Assembly: GCF_001870785.1 (NCBI RefSeq)
Contig: NZ_MOLV01000005.1
Coordinates: 1-64,000 of the forward strand
Direction of reading: 5' to 3'
Source: Exiguobacterium sp. KRL4
GTDB taxonomy: Bacteria > Bacillota > Bacilli > Exiguobacteriales > Exiguobacteriaceae
DNA length: 64,000 nucleotides
Shown: positions 7,736 to 15,745 of the stretch, piece after piece
How the letters are laid out: each line of letters begins with the position of its first letter
How positions within the stretch are numbered: the first letter of the stretch is position 1
Notes under the pieces: model-generated
Database searches by the model: none
Seen by the model: the letters and a program-made list of their open reading frames with translations, nothing else
Told to the model about the DNA's origin: nothing
Position numbers and translations under genes: made by a program

Positions 7736-8482
7736 ATGTTTAGTCGAACGGAAAACCTACAAACGTTCACACGTTCTTATCCGGTCGTTTCGTTGTTCAT
7801 TTTAATCCAAGTCGCTCTGTTTGTCATCGAACAGTTAAACGCCTTTTTCAACTTGGGCTTTTCACCACTCAATTACGGGGCAGCCATCAACCTGTTCATC
7901 GGGAACGGGGAATGGTGGCGCGTCGTCACGGCGACCTTCCTGCATTATGATTTTTGGCATATCGCCTTCAACACGTTTGCCTTGATCATTTTTGCACCTG
8001 CACTGGAACGGATGATTGGTCATGCGAAGTTCGCATCCTTCTATCTCCTCGTCGGTACACTCGCAAACGTCTTGACGTACTTCACGAAAATCAATGAACC
8101 GTTTTACGGACAGGCCGGGGCTTCCGGTGCCATCTTAGGGTTGCTTGGTTTTTATGTCTATCTCGGTCGATTCAAGCGGACGGTCATCTCAGCCGATGAT
8201 GCACGCCTGGTCTACATCTTCAGTGCGATCACGGCAATCTTTACACTGCTTGGTTCGAACGTATCCGTGTTTGGTCACTTGTATGGGTTCGTCCTTGGTT
8301 TTCTCGCCGGCTTCCTCTTCGGAAAAGGCACAGTACCGTTTACACGACCATTCAATACCGGAAGACGCCCTGCGTCAGGCGGTCGCATCATTCATACGAG
8401 CGGTTCCGGACAACTCGGACGGATCACCTTTTATGTCATCGTCGCCTTCGCCGTCTTCGGTTTACTCGCACGATTCATCTGA
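7736..8482 (+). CDS. Rhomboid family intramembrane serine protease
   Basis: 248-residue polytopic membrane protein. The HIAFN motif, GASGA (catalytic Ser) and FGHLYGF (catalytic His) are in the canonical order. Rhomboids cleave transmembrane substrates inside the bilayer. I chose ATG 7736, preceded by GAGGTG; an upstream ATG at 7712 is possible but worse placed. A rhomboid (ydcA) divergent from acpS is also the Bacillus subtilis arrangement. A hairpin at 8493-8552 ends the transcript. Confidence 0.9.
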   Translation: MFSRTENLQTFTRSYPVVSLFILIQVALFVIEQLNAFFNLGFSPLNYGAAINLFIGNGEWWRVVTATFLHYDFWHIAFNTFALIIFAPALERMIGHAKFASFYLLVGTLANVLTYFTKINEPFYGQAGASGAILGLLGFYVYLGRFKRTVISADDARLVYIFSAITAIFTLLGSNVSVFGHLYGFVLGFLAGFLFGKGTVPFTRPFNTGRRPASGGRIIHTSGSGQLGRITFYVIVAFAVFGLLARFI

Positions 8483-8492
8483 CGAACGCTAC

Positions 8493-8552
8493 AAAAAAAG
8501 CGAATCCTCCTGTTTTTTCCGTTTTCGGAATTCAGAAGGGTTCGCTTTTTTT
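8493..8552. terminator. Bidirectional terminator
   Basis: A-run and AGCGAA-rich left arm pair with the TTCGCTTTTTTT right arm; an inner partly mismatched stem extends it. It serves both the rhomboid gene and the convergent YtxH-like gene. Confidence 0.85.
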
Positions 8553-8556
8553 AACC

Positions 8557-8820
8557 TTATTTACGTAATGATTCCGCCAAATCTTTGATATCATCGATCA
8601 AGTTGTGAATCGTTTCTTGGTTATCCGTATACAGGGCGCGAATCTCTTCAAAACGTCCTTTTGGATCCTGTTTGACGGCCGAAAGCTGCGTACTTGCTCC
8701 ACCAAATGTCCGTTTGACGGCAGCGAGTTGCGATTGACGTGTATCTTTATGAAGCATCGACAACGTTGCTCCGACAAGCGCTCCACCAAGCGTTGCTACT
8801 AAAAAGTAATTCTTTTTCAT
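8557..8820 (-). CDS. YtxH-like small membrane-anchored protein
   Basis: 87-residue protein with one N-terminal hydrophobic glycine-rich segment (residues 5-22, FLVATLGGALVGATLSML) followed by a charged helical tail, the layout of the YtxH/general stress protein family. Function is unknown. GGGGG precedes the ATG. It is convergent with the rhomboid gene and just downstream of the HmoB-like gene (35-base gap), so it may be co-transcribed with that pair. Confidence 0.7.
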   Translation of the reverse strand: MKKNYFLVATLGGALVGATLSMLHKDTRQSQLAAVKRTFGGASTQLSAVKQDPKGRFEEIRALYTDNQETIHNLIDDIKDLAESLRK

Positions 8821-8854
8821 CTGTTTTTTCCCCCTAGACTAATTTGACTATTTA

Positions 8855-9349
8855 TTATAGTGGTTGTAAAAGTTGATACCGTTTCATGACCGGAGAAGGC
8901 GCAAACGACTTCCCTGCTTCTTCAGCATACTGGTCGACGGTCAGTCGTTCAACTGATTTCGCGTAACGTGCCGCGTCTCCTTCATGGTTGAACTGAATCA
9001 ACAAGACTAAATCCGTGCCGCGTTCGACACGAGCAATCCGTACTGCTTGAAAACTATCATATTCTGCCCCAAGTACTTTAGGATCTGACATGACTTGGTG
9101 CACAAATAGATCGCCACTGTTCTGATCTGCCGGAATCGACCAATAGAACAGACTGCCTTCTTCGTTAAAATTACCGCGTGTTTCAAGCAACGTGTACGTA
9201 TTACCACTTTGGAAAGGGGATTTTCCTTCTGTTTCGATAAACAAAAGAGCTTCCCCACTCCCGCTTGCTGCCCGAATGTGTGAATCACGTGCTCGAATTT
9301 GATCAACAAAACTACCGCTACCAAATGTTATGGAAAGTTTAGATGGCAT
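8855..9349 (-). CDS. HmoB/TRAP-like ABM-fold protein
   Basis: 164-residue protein resembling the Bacillus HmoB (YhgC) / staphylococcal TRAP group: an N-terminal ITFGSGSF...ALLFIETEG region followed by a ferredoxin-like ABM domain (FQAVRIARV ... VLLIQFNHEGDAARYAKS). HmoB degrades haem in Bacillus; whether this one does is unproven. ATG at 9349 follows GGAGG; a GTG codon immediately before it is in frame. It overlaps the end of the dehydratase gene by 11 bases. Confidence 0.6.
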   Translation of the reverse strand: MPSKLSITFGSGSFVDQIRARDSHIRAASGSGEALLFIETEGKSPFQSGNTYTLLETRGNFNEEGSLFYWSIPADQNSGDLFVHQVMSDPKVLGAEYDSFQAVRIARVERGTDLVLLIQFNHEGDAARYAKSVERLTVDQYAEEAGKSFAPSPVMKRYQLLQPL

Positions 9350-9614
9350 CACAGGCCTCCGCGAGTTCGAAGTCTTTGCCGGTCAGACCGCCTGAATCAT
9401 GCGTCGTCACAGCAAGCGTAACATTTTTATAATCGATGATGATACGAGGGTGGTGGTTTAAGTGTTCTGCTACCGAACCAACCTCCTGTACAAAATCAAG
9501 TGCTGCCGGAAATGAATCCAGTGTGTAGACACGGACGATTTCGTCATCGACGACACGCCACTCGGACAGTCCTTCCAGATGTTCTTCCACTTCATACTCA
9601 TTCAACCTCTTCAT
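9339..9614 (-). CDS. phhB: 4a-hydroxytetrahydrobiopterin dehydratase (PCD/DCoH)
   Basis: 91-residue pterin-4a-carbinolamine dehydratase. The signature EHLNHHPRI carries the catalytic histidines, followed by YKNVTLAVTTHDSGGLT. It dehydrates the pterin formed by aromatic amino acid hydroxylases, or may act in molybdopterin-related metabolism; no hydroxylase is in this window. The ATG at 9614 lies eight bases after GGAGGAGG; an upstream GTG coincides with that site and is not the start. Confidence 0.9.
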   Translation of the reverse strand: MKRLNEYEVEEHLEGLSEWRVVDDEIVRVYTLDSFPAALDFVQEVGSVAEHLNHHPRIIIDYKNVTLAVTTHDSGGLTGKDFELAEACDAI

Positions 9615-9705
9615 GCCATGTTCCTCCTCCACAATTATTTTCGTCCTATACCTTATACCCTACTTTTCCACATTCTTATACCTATCACTAGCGGATTTCT
9701 TCCTT

Positions 9706-9733
9706 TTGTCTTCGGATGCAGATAGAGTACAAT
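9706..9733 (+). promoter_or_regulatory. Probable sigma-A promoter of pncA-pncB
   Basis: TTGTCT (9706-9711), 16-base spacer, TACAAT (9728-9733), 45 bases before the pncA start. Confidence 0.5.
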
Positions 9734-9778
9734 GTGAAAGAGAACACTATCTTCCATAAAAGAAAGGGGCAGACGCTC

Positions 9779-10312
9779 ATGCGTGCACTTATCGTCATTG
9801 ATTATACATTTGATTTTGTAGCCGACGAAGGAAAGTTGACGTGCGGAAAACCAGGCCAGGCAATCGAAGGACGGATCGCTTCGTTAATGGATGAATTTTC
9901 ATCCGCAGATTATGTCGTCATCGCAAACGATATCCATGAAGAAGGAGACACCTTCCATCCGGAAACGGTCCTCTTCCCGCCGCATAACATCCGTGGCACT
10001 CATGGCAGAGACCTGTTTGGACAGGTTGCCGAAATGGCGCGTGTTGCGGATCATGTCATCGACAAAACACGGTACAGTGCCTTTGCCGGAACGGATCTTG
10101 ATTTACGTTTACGCGAACGTTCGATTCACGAAGTTCATCTCGTTGGTGTCTGCACCGATATCTGTGTGCTGCATACAGCCGTCGACGCCTACAATCTAGG
10201 ATATAAAATCGTCGTTCATGCCGATGCCGTCGCAAGCTTCAATGCGATTGGTCACGACTGGGCACTCACACATTTCAAACAATCGCTCGGCGCAGATGTC
10301 GTCGGCGAATAA
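9779..10312 (+). CDS. pncA: Nicotinamidase (cysteine hydrolase, PncA type)
   Basis: 177-residue isochorismatase-fold hydrolase converting nicotinamide to nicotinate. Asp9 (VIDYTFDF) and the Cys in VGVCTDICVL are two members of the Asp-Lys-Cys triad; a Lys is present in VIDKTRYSAF. The context settles the substrate: the next gene, 16 bases downstream, is nicotinate phosphoribosyltransferase. ATG 9779 follows AGAAAGGGG; an earlier ATG lies next to the promoter -10. Confidence 0.93.
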   Translation: MRALIVIDYTFDFVADEGKLTCGKPGQAIEGRIASLMDEFSSADYVVIANDIHEEGDTFHPETVLFPPHNIRGTHGRDLFGQVAEMARVADHVIDKTRYSAFAGTDLDLRLRERSIHEVHLVGVCTDICVLHTAVDAYNLGYKIVVHADAVASFNAIGHDWALTHFKQSLGADVVGE

Positions 10313-10328
10313 GAAGGGATCTGTCTTC

Positions 10329-11780
10329 ATGCTACAACGTAACCTCGCACTTCATACTGACCTGTATCTTCCACGGTGGATGTATATTTATTGGCAGGAA
10401 GGACGTCATAATGAACGTGCTGTTTTTGATGTCTATTACCGGACGAATCCGTTTGAAGGGGGCTATGTCGTCTTCGCCGGACTTGAAAATATCATCGAGT
10501 ACGTCCAAACTCTTCGCTTTACGGAAGAAGACATCATCTATCTCCAAAAAATGATTGGTTTTCCGGAAGAGTTCAAAGACGAATTACGAAACTTTACATT
10601 TTCCGGCTCGATCTCAAGTGTCAAAGAAGGCGAAATCGTTTTTCCAAATGAACCGCTCGTCCGGATCGAAGCACGGATTTTCGAAGCAAAATTGTTACAA
10701 ACAGCCATCTTGAACATCGCCAATCACGAATCCCTCATCGCAACGAAATATGCGCGGATTCGTCAATCAGCGCCGGGTGCAAAATTCCTCGAAGCCGGTG
10801 CGCGCCGAGCGCAAGGGATTGACGCTGCTTACTTCGGGACACGTGCTTCTTATTTAGCAGGCTTCGACGTCACGAGCCTCGCCTCTGCCGGACGTGACTT
10901 CGGAATTCCTTCAGGCGGAACGATGGAGCATGCCGATATTCAATTCCACGATGACGAATTGACGGCTTTCCGGACGTTTGCTGCGTATTATCCCGATCAA
11001 GCGACATTGCTCGTCGATACGTACGATACGTTAAAAAGTGGTTTACCGAATGCCATCATCGTCGCAAAAGAACTCGCCGCGAAAGGGCATAAACTACGCG
11101 GCATCCGGATTGATTCCGGTGACTTATCCTACCTATCAAAACGCGCTCGGACGATGCTTGACGAAGCCGGTTTCACAGAAGTCGATATCGTCTTGTCGGG
11201 TGATCTGGATGAATACGTCATCCAAGATTTACGCATCCAAGGGGCACAAGCCAATACATTCCTCGTCGGGACACGCGGCATTACGGCATATGAGCAACCA
11301 GCCCTCGGGATGGTCTACAAGTTGGTTGCACGTGAAGTCGACGGGGCACTTGTTCCTGTCATTAAAGTCTCTTCGTCTAAAGCGAAGACGACGACTCCGC
11401 ATATCAAGGAAGTTTACCGAATCGTCGACCGGGTGACGAATAAGTTTAAGGGCGACTACGTGACGTTGCTCGATGAAGATCCGACTCATCTGGATTCGAT
11501 TGATTTGATTGACGTCCGGGATCCTTCGTTCCGAAACCGGATCGAGAATTTTAACGTCGAGCGCCTGTTGACACCAATCTTCGTCGATGGCGAGCTCATC
11601 TATTCCGTCCCGACAATCGAAGAAAGCCGACAGTTTCACGAACAGCAAATCGGCCGTCTATGGGAAGAATATAAACGCCTCCGCCTGCCGGAAGTGTACG
11701 CCATCACATTCAGCGATCGTCTCTGGAAGCTGAAACTCGATATGATTCGCGATACGCGGACCGCAAGCGGTATCAAATAA
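10329..11780 (+). CDS. pncB: Nicotinate phosphoribosyltransferase
   Basis: 483-residue enzyme joining nicotinate and PRPP to form nicotinate mononucleotide, the second step of NAD salvage. Family blocks [21 protein letters not shown] and [17 protein letters not shown] are present, and the length suits the Gram-positive type. ATG 10329 follows AAGAAGGGA. It is the second gene of a two-gene salvage operon ended by the hairpin at 11782-11817. Confidence 0.96.
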   Translation: MLQRNLALHTDLYLPRWMYIYWQEGRHNERAVFDVYYRTNPFEGGYVVFAGLENIIEYVQTLRFTEEDIIYLQKMIGFPEEFKDELRNFTFSGSISSVKEGEIVFPNEPLVRIEARIFEAKLLQTAILNIANHESLIATKYARIRQSAPGAKFLEAGARRAQGIDAAYFGTRASYLAGFDVTSLASAGRDFGIPSGGTMEHADIQFHDDELTAFRTFAAYYPDQATLLVDTYDTLKSGLPNAIIVAKELAAKGHKLRGIRIDSGDLSYLSKRARTMLDEAGFTEVDIVLSGDLDEYVIQDLRIQGAQANTFLVGTRGITAYEQPALGMVYKLVAREVDGALVPVIKVSSSKAKTTTPHIKEVYRIVDRVTNKFKGDYVTLLDEDPTHLDSIDLIDVRDPSFRNRIENFNVERLLTPIFVDGELIYSVPTIEESRQFHEQQIGRLWEEYKRLRLPEVYAITFSDRLWKLKLDMIRDTRTASGIK

Positions 11781-11781
11781 A

Positions 11782-11817
11782 AAAAACAGCCTGCTTCAGC
11801 TGAAGTGGGCTGTTTCA
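11782..11817. terminator. Bidirectional terminator after pncB
   Basis: AAACAGCC/GGCTGTTT outer stem with an inner CTTCAGCTGAAG palindrome. It overlaps the 3' end of the convergent gene. Confidence 0.8.
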
Positions 11818-12125
11818 TTTGGTGTCGGTGTCATTTGGATTGTCGTTTGTTCCATTTGTTGACGAAAGTACCACGCGAAGCCAAGCGCACCTCCGATCAA
11901 GACGATATACGTAATGCGTTGACCAAATTCAGCCAACGAATCCGCATAAAAAATACTGATCAAGTGGTCGCTTCCACTGATGAGAAGCAAACAGGCAATC
12001 AGGAGCGCTATGCGATAAGCAAGCGTCGGACGATCGGTTGGTTCGGCATGCCAATACGTAATGATGTAATGGGCAAGTAAGATGATTCCAATGATTCCTA
12101 ATACTCCTATTAGTGCTTGCGGCAT
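11796..12125 (-). CDS. Hypothetical membrane protein, three segments
   Basis: 109 residues with three hydrophobic segments (about 5-24, 37-50, 68-86) and a polar C-terminal tail. I do not recognise the family. The start is ATG with GGAGGACC upstream. It stands alone between pncB and the ywpF-like gene, and its stop lies inside the shared terminator. Confidence 0.6.
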   Translation of the reverse strand: MPQALIGVLGIIGIILLAHYIITYWHAEPTDRPTLAYRIALLIACLLLISGSDHLISIFYADSLAEFGQRITYIVLIGGALGFAWYFRQQMEQTTIQMTPTPNETAHFS

Positions 12126-12267
12126 AATGAACGGTCCTCCTGTTTCTGATTTCTACTTTCATTTAAACATAGTTCACTAAAAAATCCTCTCTAAAACTTT
12201 CCCACCGTTTGCTTGGTCACGGTATACTGGAGAAAATCTGTTGTCCATTCAACAAGGAGGCGTTTTC

Positions 12268-12753
12268 TTGAAAACCTTTAAATTGTGCACACTACGTATT
12301 TTAATGGACGAATCCGGTCAAGATACAACGATTCCGGTTGCGATTAAAGATGGACTGACCGTCAGTACCGACCAGACGGCACAATGGGTCGCAGAAATCG
12401 TCGTCTTAAAAAACGATCAACCGATCATCGAGGAACTCTTTACCAAAAAATTACGGGCGTTGATTGAAATCACGATCTCCCGACCGGATAACGATCCCGC
12501 CGCGATGATTGTAACACCACTTGAATCCACACCGTTAAGCGAAGGCGTTTCTTACTTGTTCAAAGGAAAGATGGTCATGATGAAAAATGATTTATCCGAA
12601 TCCATCTTACGTGAGGTCGTCGAAGACCACTTTACCGGTGAAGCCTTGATTCAAGAGTACAAAGACCGTCGCTCCAAACGCGGAGCGCACATCACGAGCA
12701 TCGCCAAGGAAACATTCAAACAGTACCTCCAGGAAAATCCGACCCTTCCTTAA
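12268..12753 (+). CDS. ywpF: YwpF-like protein
   Basis: 161-residue protein matching the YwpF family of Bacilli: KTFKLCTLRIL at the N-terminus, the central RPDNDPAAMIVT block and SYLFKGKMV. Its function is not known. The start codon is TTG at 12268, seven bases after AAGGAGG; an in-frame upstream start (12241) would place the ribosome site inside the gene. The 3' end overlaps the convergent phosphatase gene by four bases. Confidence 0.75.
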   Translation: MKTFKLCTLRILMDESGQDTTIPVAIKDGLTVSTDQTAQWVAEIVVLKNDQPIIEELFTKKLRALIEITISRPDNDPAAMIVTPLESTPLSEGVSYLFKGKMVMMKNDLSESILREVVEDHFTGEALIQEYKDRRSKRGAHITSIAKETFKQYLQENPTLP

Positions 12754-13340
12754 GGGCGTTTTGTCGTGTCTGCGATATGGTCCGCTACATTGATGCGTTC
12801 AATCTCGTACCGGTCGGAAAAACGAATGTAGTTGGCACAGGCATTTTTGAGCGGTGTCCGGTAACTGAAGCTATCATCAATCGAGGATAACGCTGCTTTG
12901 ATCGTATGTGAATGACAGACGATCAGCAGGCGTTTGCCTCGATATTTTTTGGTCAATTCTTCGACCGCTGAAAATACCCGTTCCTGGATTTCCTGTTCGG
13001 TTTCAAGTCCCGGCACGCGTGTCGTATCATTGGCTTGGACCGCTTCATAAATGCCTGCGACCGGTTGACCGGACGCAAGACCAAATTCCCGTTCGACCAA
13101 CCGTTCATCCGTCTCCGTCACGTCCAGCCCAATCGAACGCCCGATGATTTCTGCCGTTTCGACAGCCCGTGACAACGGGCTTGAAATCAGGACATCCCAC
13201 TTCTCTTGTGCCAAATATGTGGCACTCATCCCAGCCTGCCATCTGCCCGTCTCATTCAGCGGAATATCTTCTCGTCCTTGAATCCGTTCATTTAAATTCC
13301 AATCGGTTTGACCGTGACGCACTAAACAAATTTCTGTCAT
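12750..13340 (-). CDS. Histidine phosphatase family protein (PhoE/GpmB-like)
   Basis: 196-residue member of the phosphoglycerate-mutase-like superfamily. The N-terminal LVRHGQT carries the phospho-histidine; the second catalytic His is in VCHSHTIKAAL. Substrates vary widely in this family (general phosphatase, cobalamin or nucleotide phosphatases) and nothing nearby identifies it. Monocistronic. Confidence 0.85.
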   Translation of the reverse strand: MTEICLVRHGQTDWNLNERIQGREDIPLNETGRWQAGMSATYLAQEKWDVLISSPLSRAVETAEIIGRSIGLDVTETDERLVEREFGLASGQPVAGIYEAVQANDTTRVPGLETEQEIQERVFSAVEELTKKYRGKRLLIVCHSHTIKAALSSIDDSFSYRTPLKNACANYIRFSDRYEIERINVADHIADTTKRP

Positions 13341-13391
13341 CTCGCTGTCTCCTTCAAAAGAAATATGACTGATTGTATCATGTTTTCTTGT

Positions 13392-14351
13392 TTAGTGAAG
13401 AGTCTCACGAGGTGGCAGGACAAGGACTTGACAGCTAAATGCTTCGATCCGTTCAAGTAAACGCTCGATTTTTAGCGGATTCTCGGTTTGAGCAAAACTG
13501 GCAAGTGAATGGGTTCCGTTCGGGAAGGAAAACAGGCGGACATCTGCTCCGACATCTGCTCCTTTTTCAACGAAATACAGCGCTTGCGCAAAGGGCACGA
13601 TCGGATCTTTTTTTCCGTGCAACAACATGACTGGAGGTGAATCCGCTGTCAAATGTGTTGCAGGAGAGACTCGTGTCATCAAATCACGCCACTCGTCTCG
13701 TCCCCCGCCGTAAAATTTAATGTGCGCGATCCACGTTTGGATGAACTTAAATAACAAGAAATTCGTAGGTGGATATAAGGCGATGATACCGCTGACCAAC
13801 GGGAGATGCTCGGCTTTTTGTTCACCGATGAACGCATTTGGGGCAAGTGCCGTCGTCAGCATCAGTGCCGCTCCTGCCGAATCTCCCCAAAGAAGCATTC
13901 GTCCACGCGCAATCCGTAAGTCATCCGCTTCCTGATTCAAGAAACAGAGTGCATCTCGGACATCCTCTAAGTTATCCGGAAAATAACTTCCGTCCTCGAA
14001 CAGCCGATAGTCGATACTGCACACAGCAATCCCCAGTTCTAAAAAACGCTCGACGATCGGTGTAAAACAAAAGATGTCATCCCGACTTCCCCGGACAAAT
14101 GCGCCGCCATGTGCGTAAATCGCTACCGGAAAAGGTCCGTCGCCTGGTGGATAATACAGATCCAGTTTGAGCTCCTGTTTATCAATTGTTTTATACAAAA
14201 TGGTGCGGGGAGCAAGTTGCGCTTCCGCAAGCGGAAGTGCCGGTTCCGTCCACCGTAAAAGTGCCCCATAGTTATTCCAGATGCTTGCACCGGCTGCTGC
14301 CGTCGTCAGGATTGCGGCACCGCCCATCAACCACGCTGTTTCCCGTTTCAC
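13392..14351 (-). CDS. Membrane-anchored alpha/beta hydrolase (HSL-type esterase)
   Basis: 319-residue hydrolase. An N-terminal hydrophobic helix (about 7-24) suggests a membrane anchor. The oxyanion HGGAF motif, GDSAG nucleophile elbow, KDPIVP (Asp) and GTHSLA (His) complete the hormone-sensitive-lipase-type triad. The substrate is unknown. It is transcribed away from the ZnuA gene. Confidence 0.85.
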   Translation of the reverse strand: MKRETAWLMGGAAILTTAAAGASIWNNYGALLRWTEPALPLAEAQLAPRTILYKTIDKQELKLDLYYPPGDGPFPVAIYAHGGAFVRGSRDDIFCFTPIVERFLELGIAVCSIDYRLFEDGSYFPDNLEDVRDALCFLNQEADDLRIARGRMLLWGDSAGAALMLTTALAPNAFIGEQKAEHLPLVSGIIALYPPTNFLLFKFIQTWIAHIKFYGGGRDEWRDLMTRVSPATHLTADSPPVMLLHGKKDPIVPFAQALYFVEKGADVGADVRLFSFPNGTHSLASFAQTENPLKIERLLERIEAFSCQVLVLPPRETLH

Positions 14352-14441
14352 CTCATCACCTCCCAGACATGATCCCGATTTTTAATTCTTATTAGTCTTT
14401 TACCCCATTTTTTTAGAAGTCGAACTTCTGCCTGATTACGC

Positions 14442-14470
14442 TTGACGCTTCGTTTTTGATTCGTTATAGT
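14442..14470 (+). promoter_or_regulatory. sigma-A promoter of the znuA-like gene
   Basis: TTGACG (14442-14447), 17-base spacer, TATAGT (14465-14470), immediately followed by the Zur box. Confidence 0.75.
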
Positions 14471-14480
14471 GAAAAGGTTC

Positions 14481-14501
14481 AAATCGGAATAATTACGTTT
14501 T
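14481..14501 (+). promoter_or_regulatory. Zur box
   Basis: The 21-base site reads AAATCG-GAAT-A-ATTACG-TTTT and differs from the Bacillus Zur consensus (AAATCGTAAT-N-ATTACGATTT) at only two positions. It starts about ten bases below the -10, where bound Zur-Zn would block transcription. Confidence 0.8.
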
Positions 14502-14526
14502 AATACTTCCTGGAGGTTTTATTCAT

Positions 14527-15492
14527 ATGAAAAAGTTCATCCCTGCCTTAACTATCGCCTTAACCAGTGCAACGTTCCTAACTGCCTGCGGATCATCCGA
14601 CTCCGATTCCAATCAAGGTGCTACGGACGATCGGCTGCAACTGTATACGTCAACGTTCGCAACGGCGGCAATCGCCAAAGAAATCGGTGGTTCCGACGTC
14701 AACGTCGAAATGATCGTCCCACCTGGTGCCGATCCCCACTCCTATGAGCCGACTTCTAAACAACTGACGGCAATCGCCAAAGGCGACCTGTTCCTTTTAA
14801 CGGGTACCACGCTTGAGCCGTATTCGGAAAAAATCAAAGCGAGCCTTAAAGGAAATGATGTTCGCTTCATCGAGACGAGTAAAGGCATCGATCTCCTCGA
14901 AGCAAGCGCAACGCTTCATGACCACGAGGAAAAAGGACATGATGACGAACATGCGGAAGAGGAGCAGGATCATGGAAAATATGATCCACACGTCTGGCTC
15001 GATCCAAACAATGCCAAATTGATGGCAGAGTCGATCACGACCGCACTCGCAAAAGAAGTGCCGGATAAAAAAGCAACGTTCGAAAAAAATCTGGCGGCAT
15101 TTAATAAACAAGCCGACACGCTCGACCAAAACTTACAGCAAGCCGTTGACGCCGGATCTAAAAAAGAACTGCTCGTCACGCACGCCGCTTATGGTTACTT
15201 GGCTGAACGGTATGGGTTCTCCCAATTACCGATCGCCGGGATTTCTCCATCGGACGAGCCTTCCCAAAAACAACTGGCGGCACTCGTCAAGGAAGCGGAG
15301 TTACATGACTTAAAGTATATTGCCTTTGAAGAGACGGTTTCACCAAAAGTCGCCCGTGTCATTCAGCAGGAAATTGGCGCTGAAGCGATTACGATTCACA
15401 ACTTGGAGTCCGTCACGAAAGCACAGCAGGATGCGTCTTATTTTGACTTGATGAATGAAAATGTGGCGACACTAAAAAAAGCACTGCAGTGA
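14527..15492 (+). CDS. znuA: Zinc ABC transporter substrate-binding lipoprotein (ZnuA/AdcA type)
   Basis: 321-residue cluster A-I solute-binding protein. The signal peptide ends at the lipobox LTAC (Cys21). PPGADPHSYEPTSK carries the first metal His, and a His/Asp/Glu-rich loop (about 138-156, HDHEEKGHDDEHAEEEQDHG) is typical of zinc rather than manganese binders. The upstream Zur box supports zinc. No permease or ATPase genes adjoin it, so it must work with a transporter encoded elsewhere. Confidence 0.92.
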   Translation: MKKFIPALTIALTSATFLTACGSSDSDSNQGATDDRLQLYTSTFATAAIAKEIGGSDVNVEMIVPPGADPHSYEPTSKQLTAIAKGDLFLLTGTTLEPYSEKIKASLKGNDVRFIETSKGIDLLEASATLHDHEEKGHDDEHAEEEQDHGKYDPHVWLDPNNAKLMAESITTALAKEVPDKKATFEKNLAAFNKQADTLDQNLQQAVDAGSKKELLVTHAAYGYLAERYGFSQLPIAGISPSDEPSQKQLAALVKEAELHDLKYIAFEETVSPKVARVIQQEIGAEAITIHNLESVTKAQQDASYFDLMNENVATLKKALQ

Positions 15493-15499
15493 AGTAGTG

Positions 15500-15528
15500 T
15501 TGACATGCATTAAAAGATACGTTACGGT
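15500..15528 (+). promoter_or_regulatory. Possible promoter of the S-box leader
   Basis: TTGACA (15500-15505), 17-base spacer and a weak -10 TACGGT (15523-15528), about 30 bases before the riboswitch. Confidence 0.45.
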
Positions 15529-15556
15529 AGAAAACGTGTTTCAGACAATTAAATGA

Positions 15557-15668
15557 CTTCTTTTTATCGCGAGAGACGGAGGGACTGGCCCAATGATGTT
15601 TCGGCAGCGGACGATTGATTCGTACTGTGCCAAATCCAGCAAGCTACGGCTTGAGAGATAAGAAGAGC
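15557..15668 (+). ncRNA. SAM-I (S-box) riboswitch
   Basis: The core motifs occur in order: TATC-GCGAGAG, ACGGAGGGACTGGCCC, GATG..TCGGCAGC, GTGCCAAATCCAGCAAG and a closing GAGAGATAAG that pairs with the 5' strand. It is followed by an intrinsic terminator, so SAM should switch the downstream transporter off. Confidence 0.93.
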
Positions 15669-15680
15669 GTCTTTTTCAGT

Positions 15681-15718
15681 AAAGACCTCCTTCTTTCTTG
15701 CGAAGGGGTCTTTTTTTT
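15681..15718 (+). terminator. Riboswitch expression-platform terminator
   Basis: AAGACC.CCTTC paired with GAAGG.GGTCTT, then eight T. It lies between the SAM aptamer and the transporter start. Confidence 0.88.
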
Positions 15719-15745
15719 GCAGATGCAGAAAAGGAGTGATAGACA

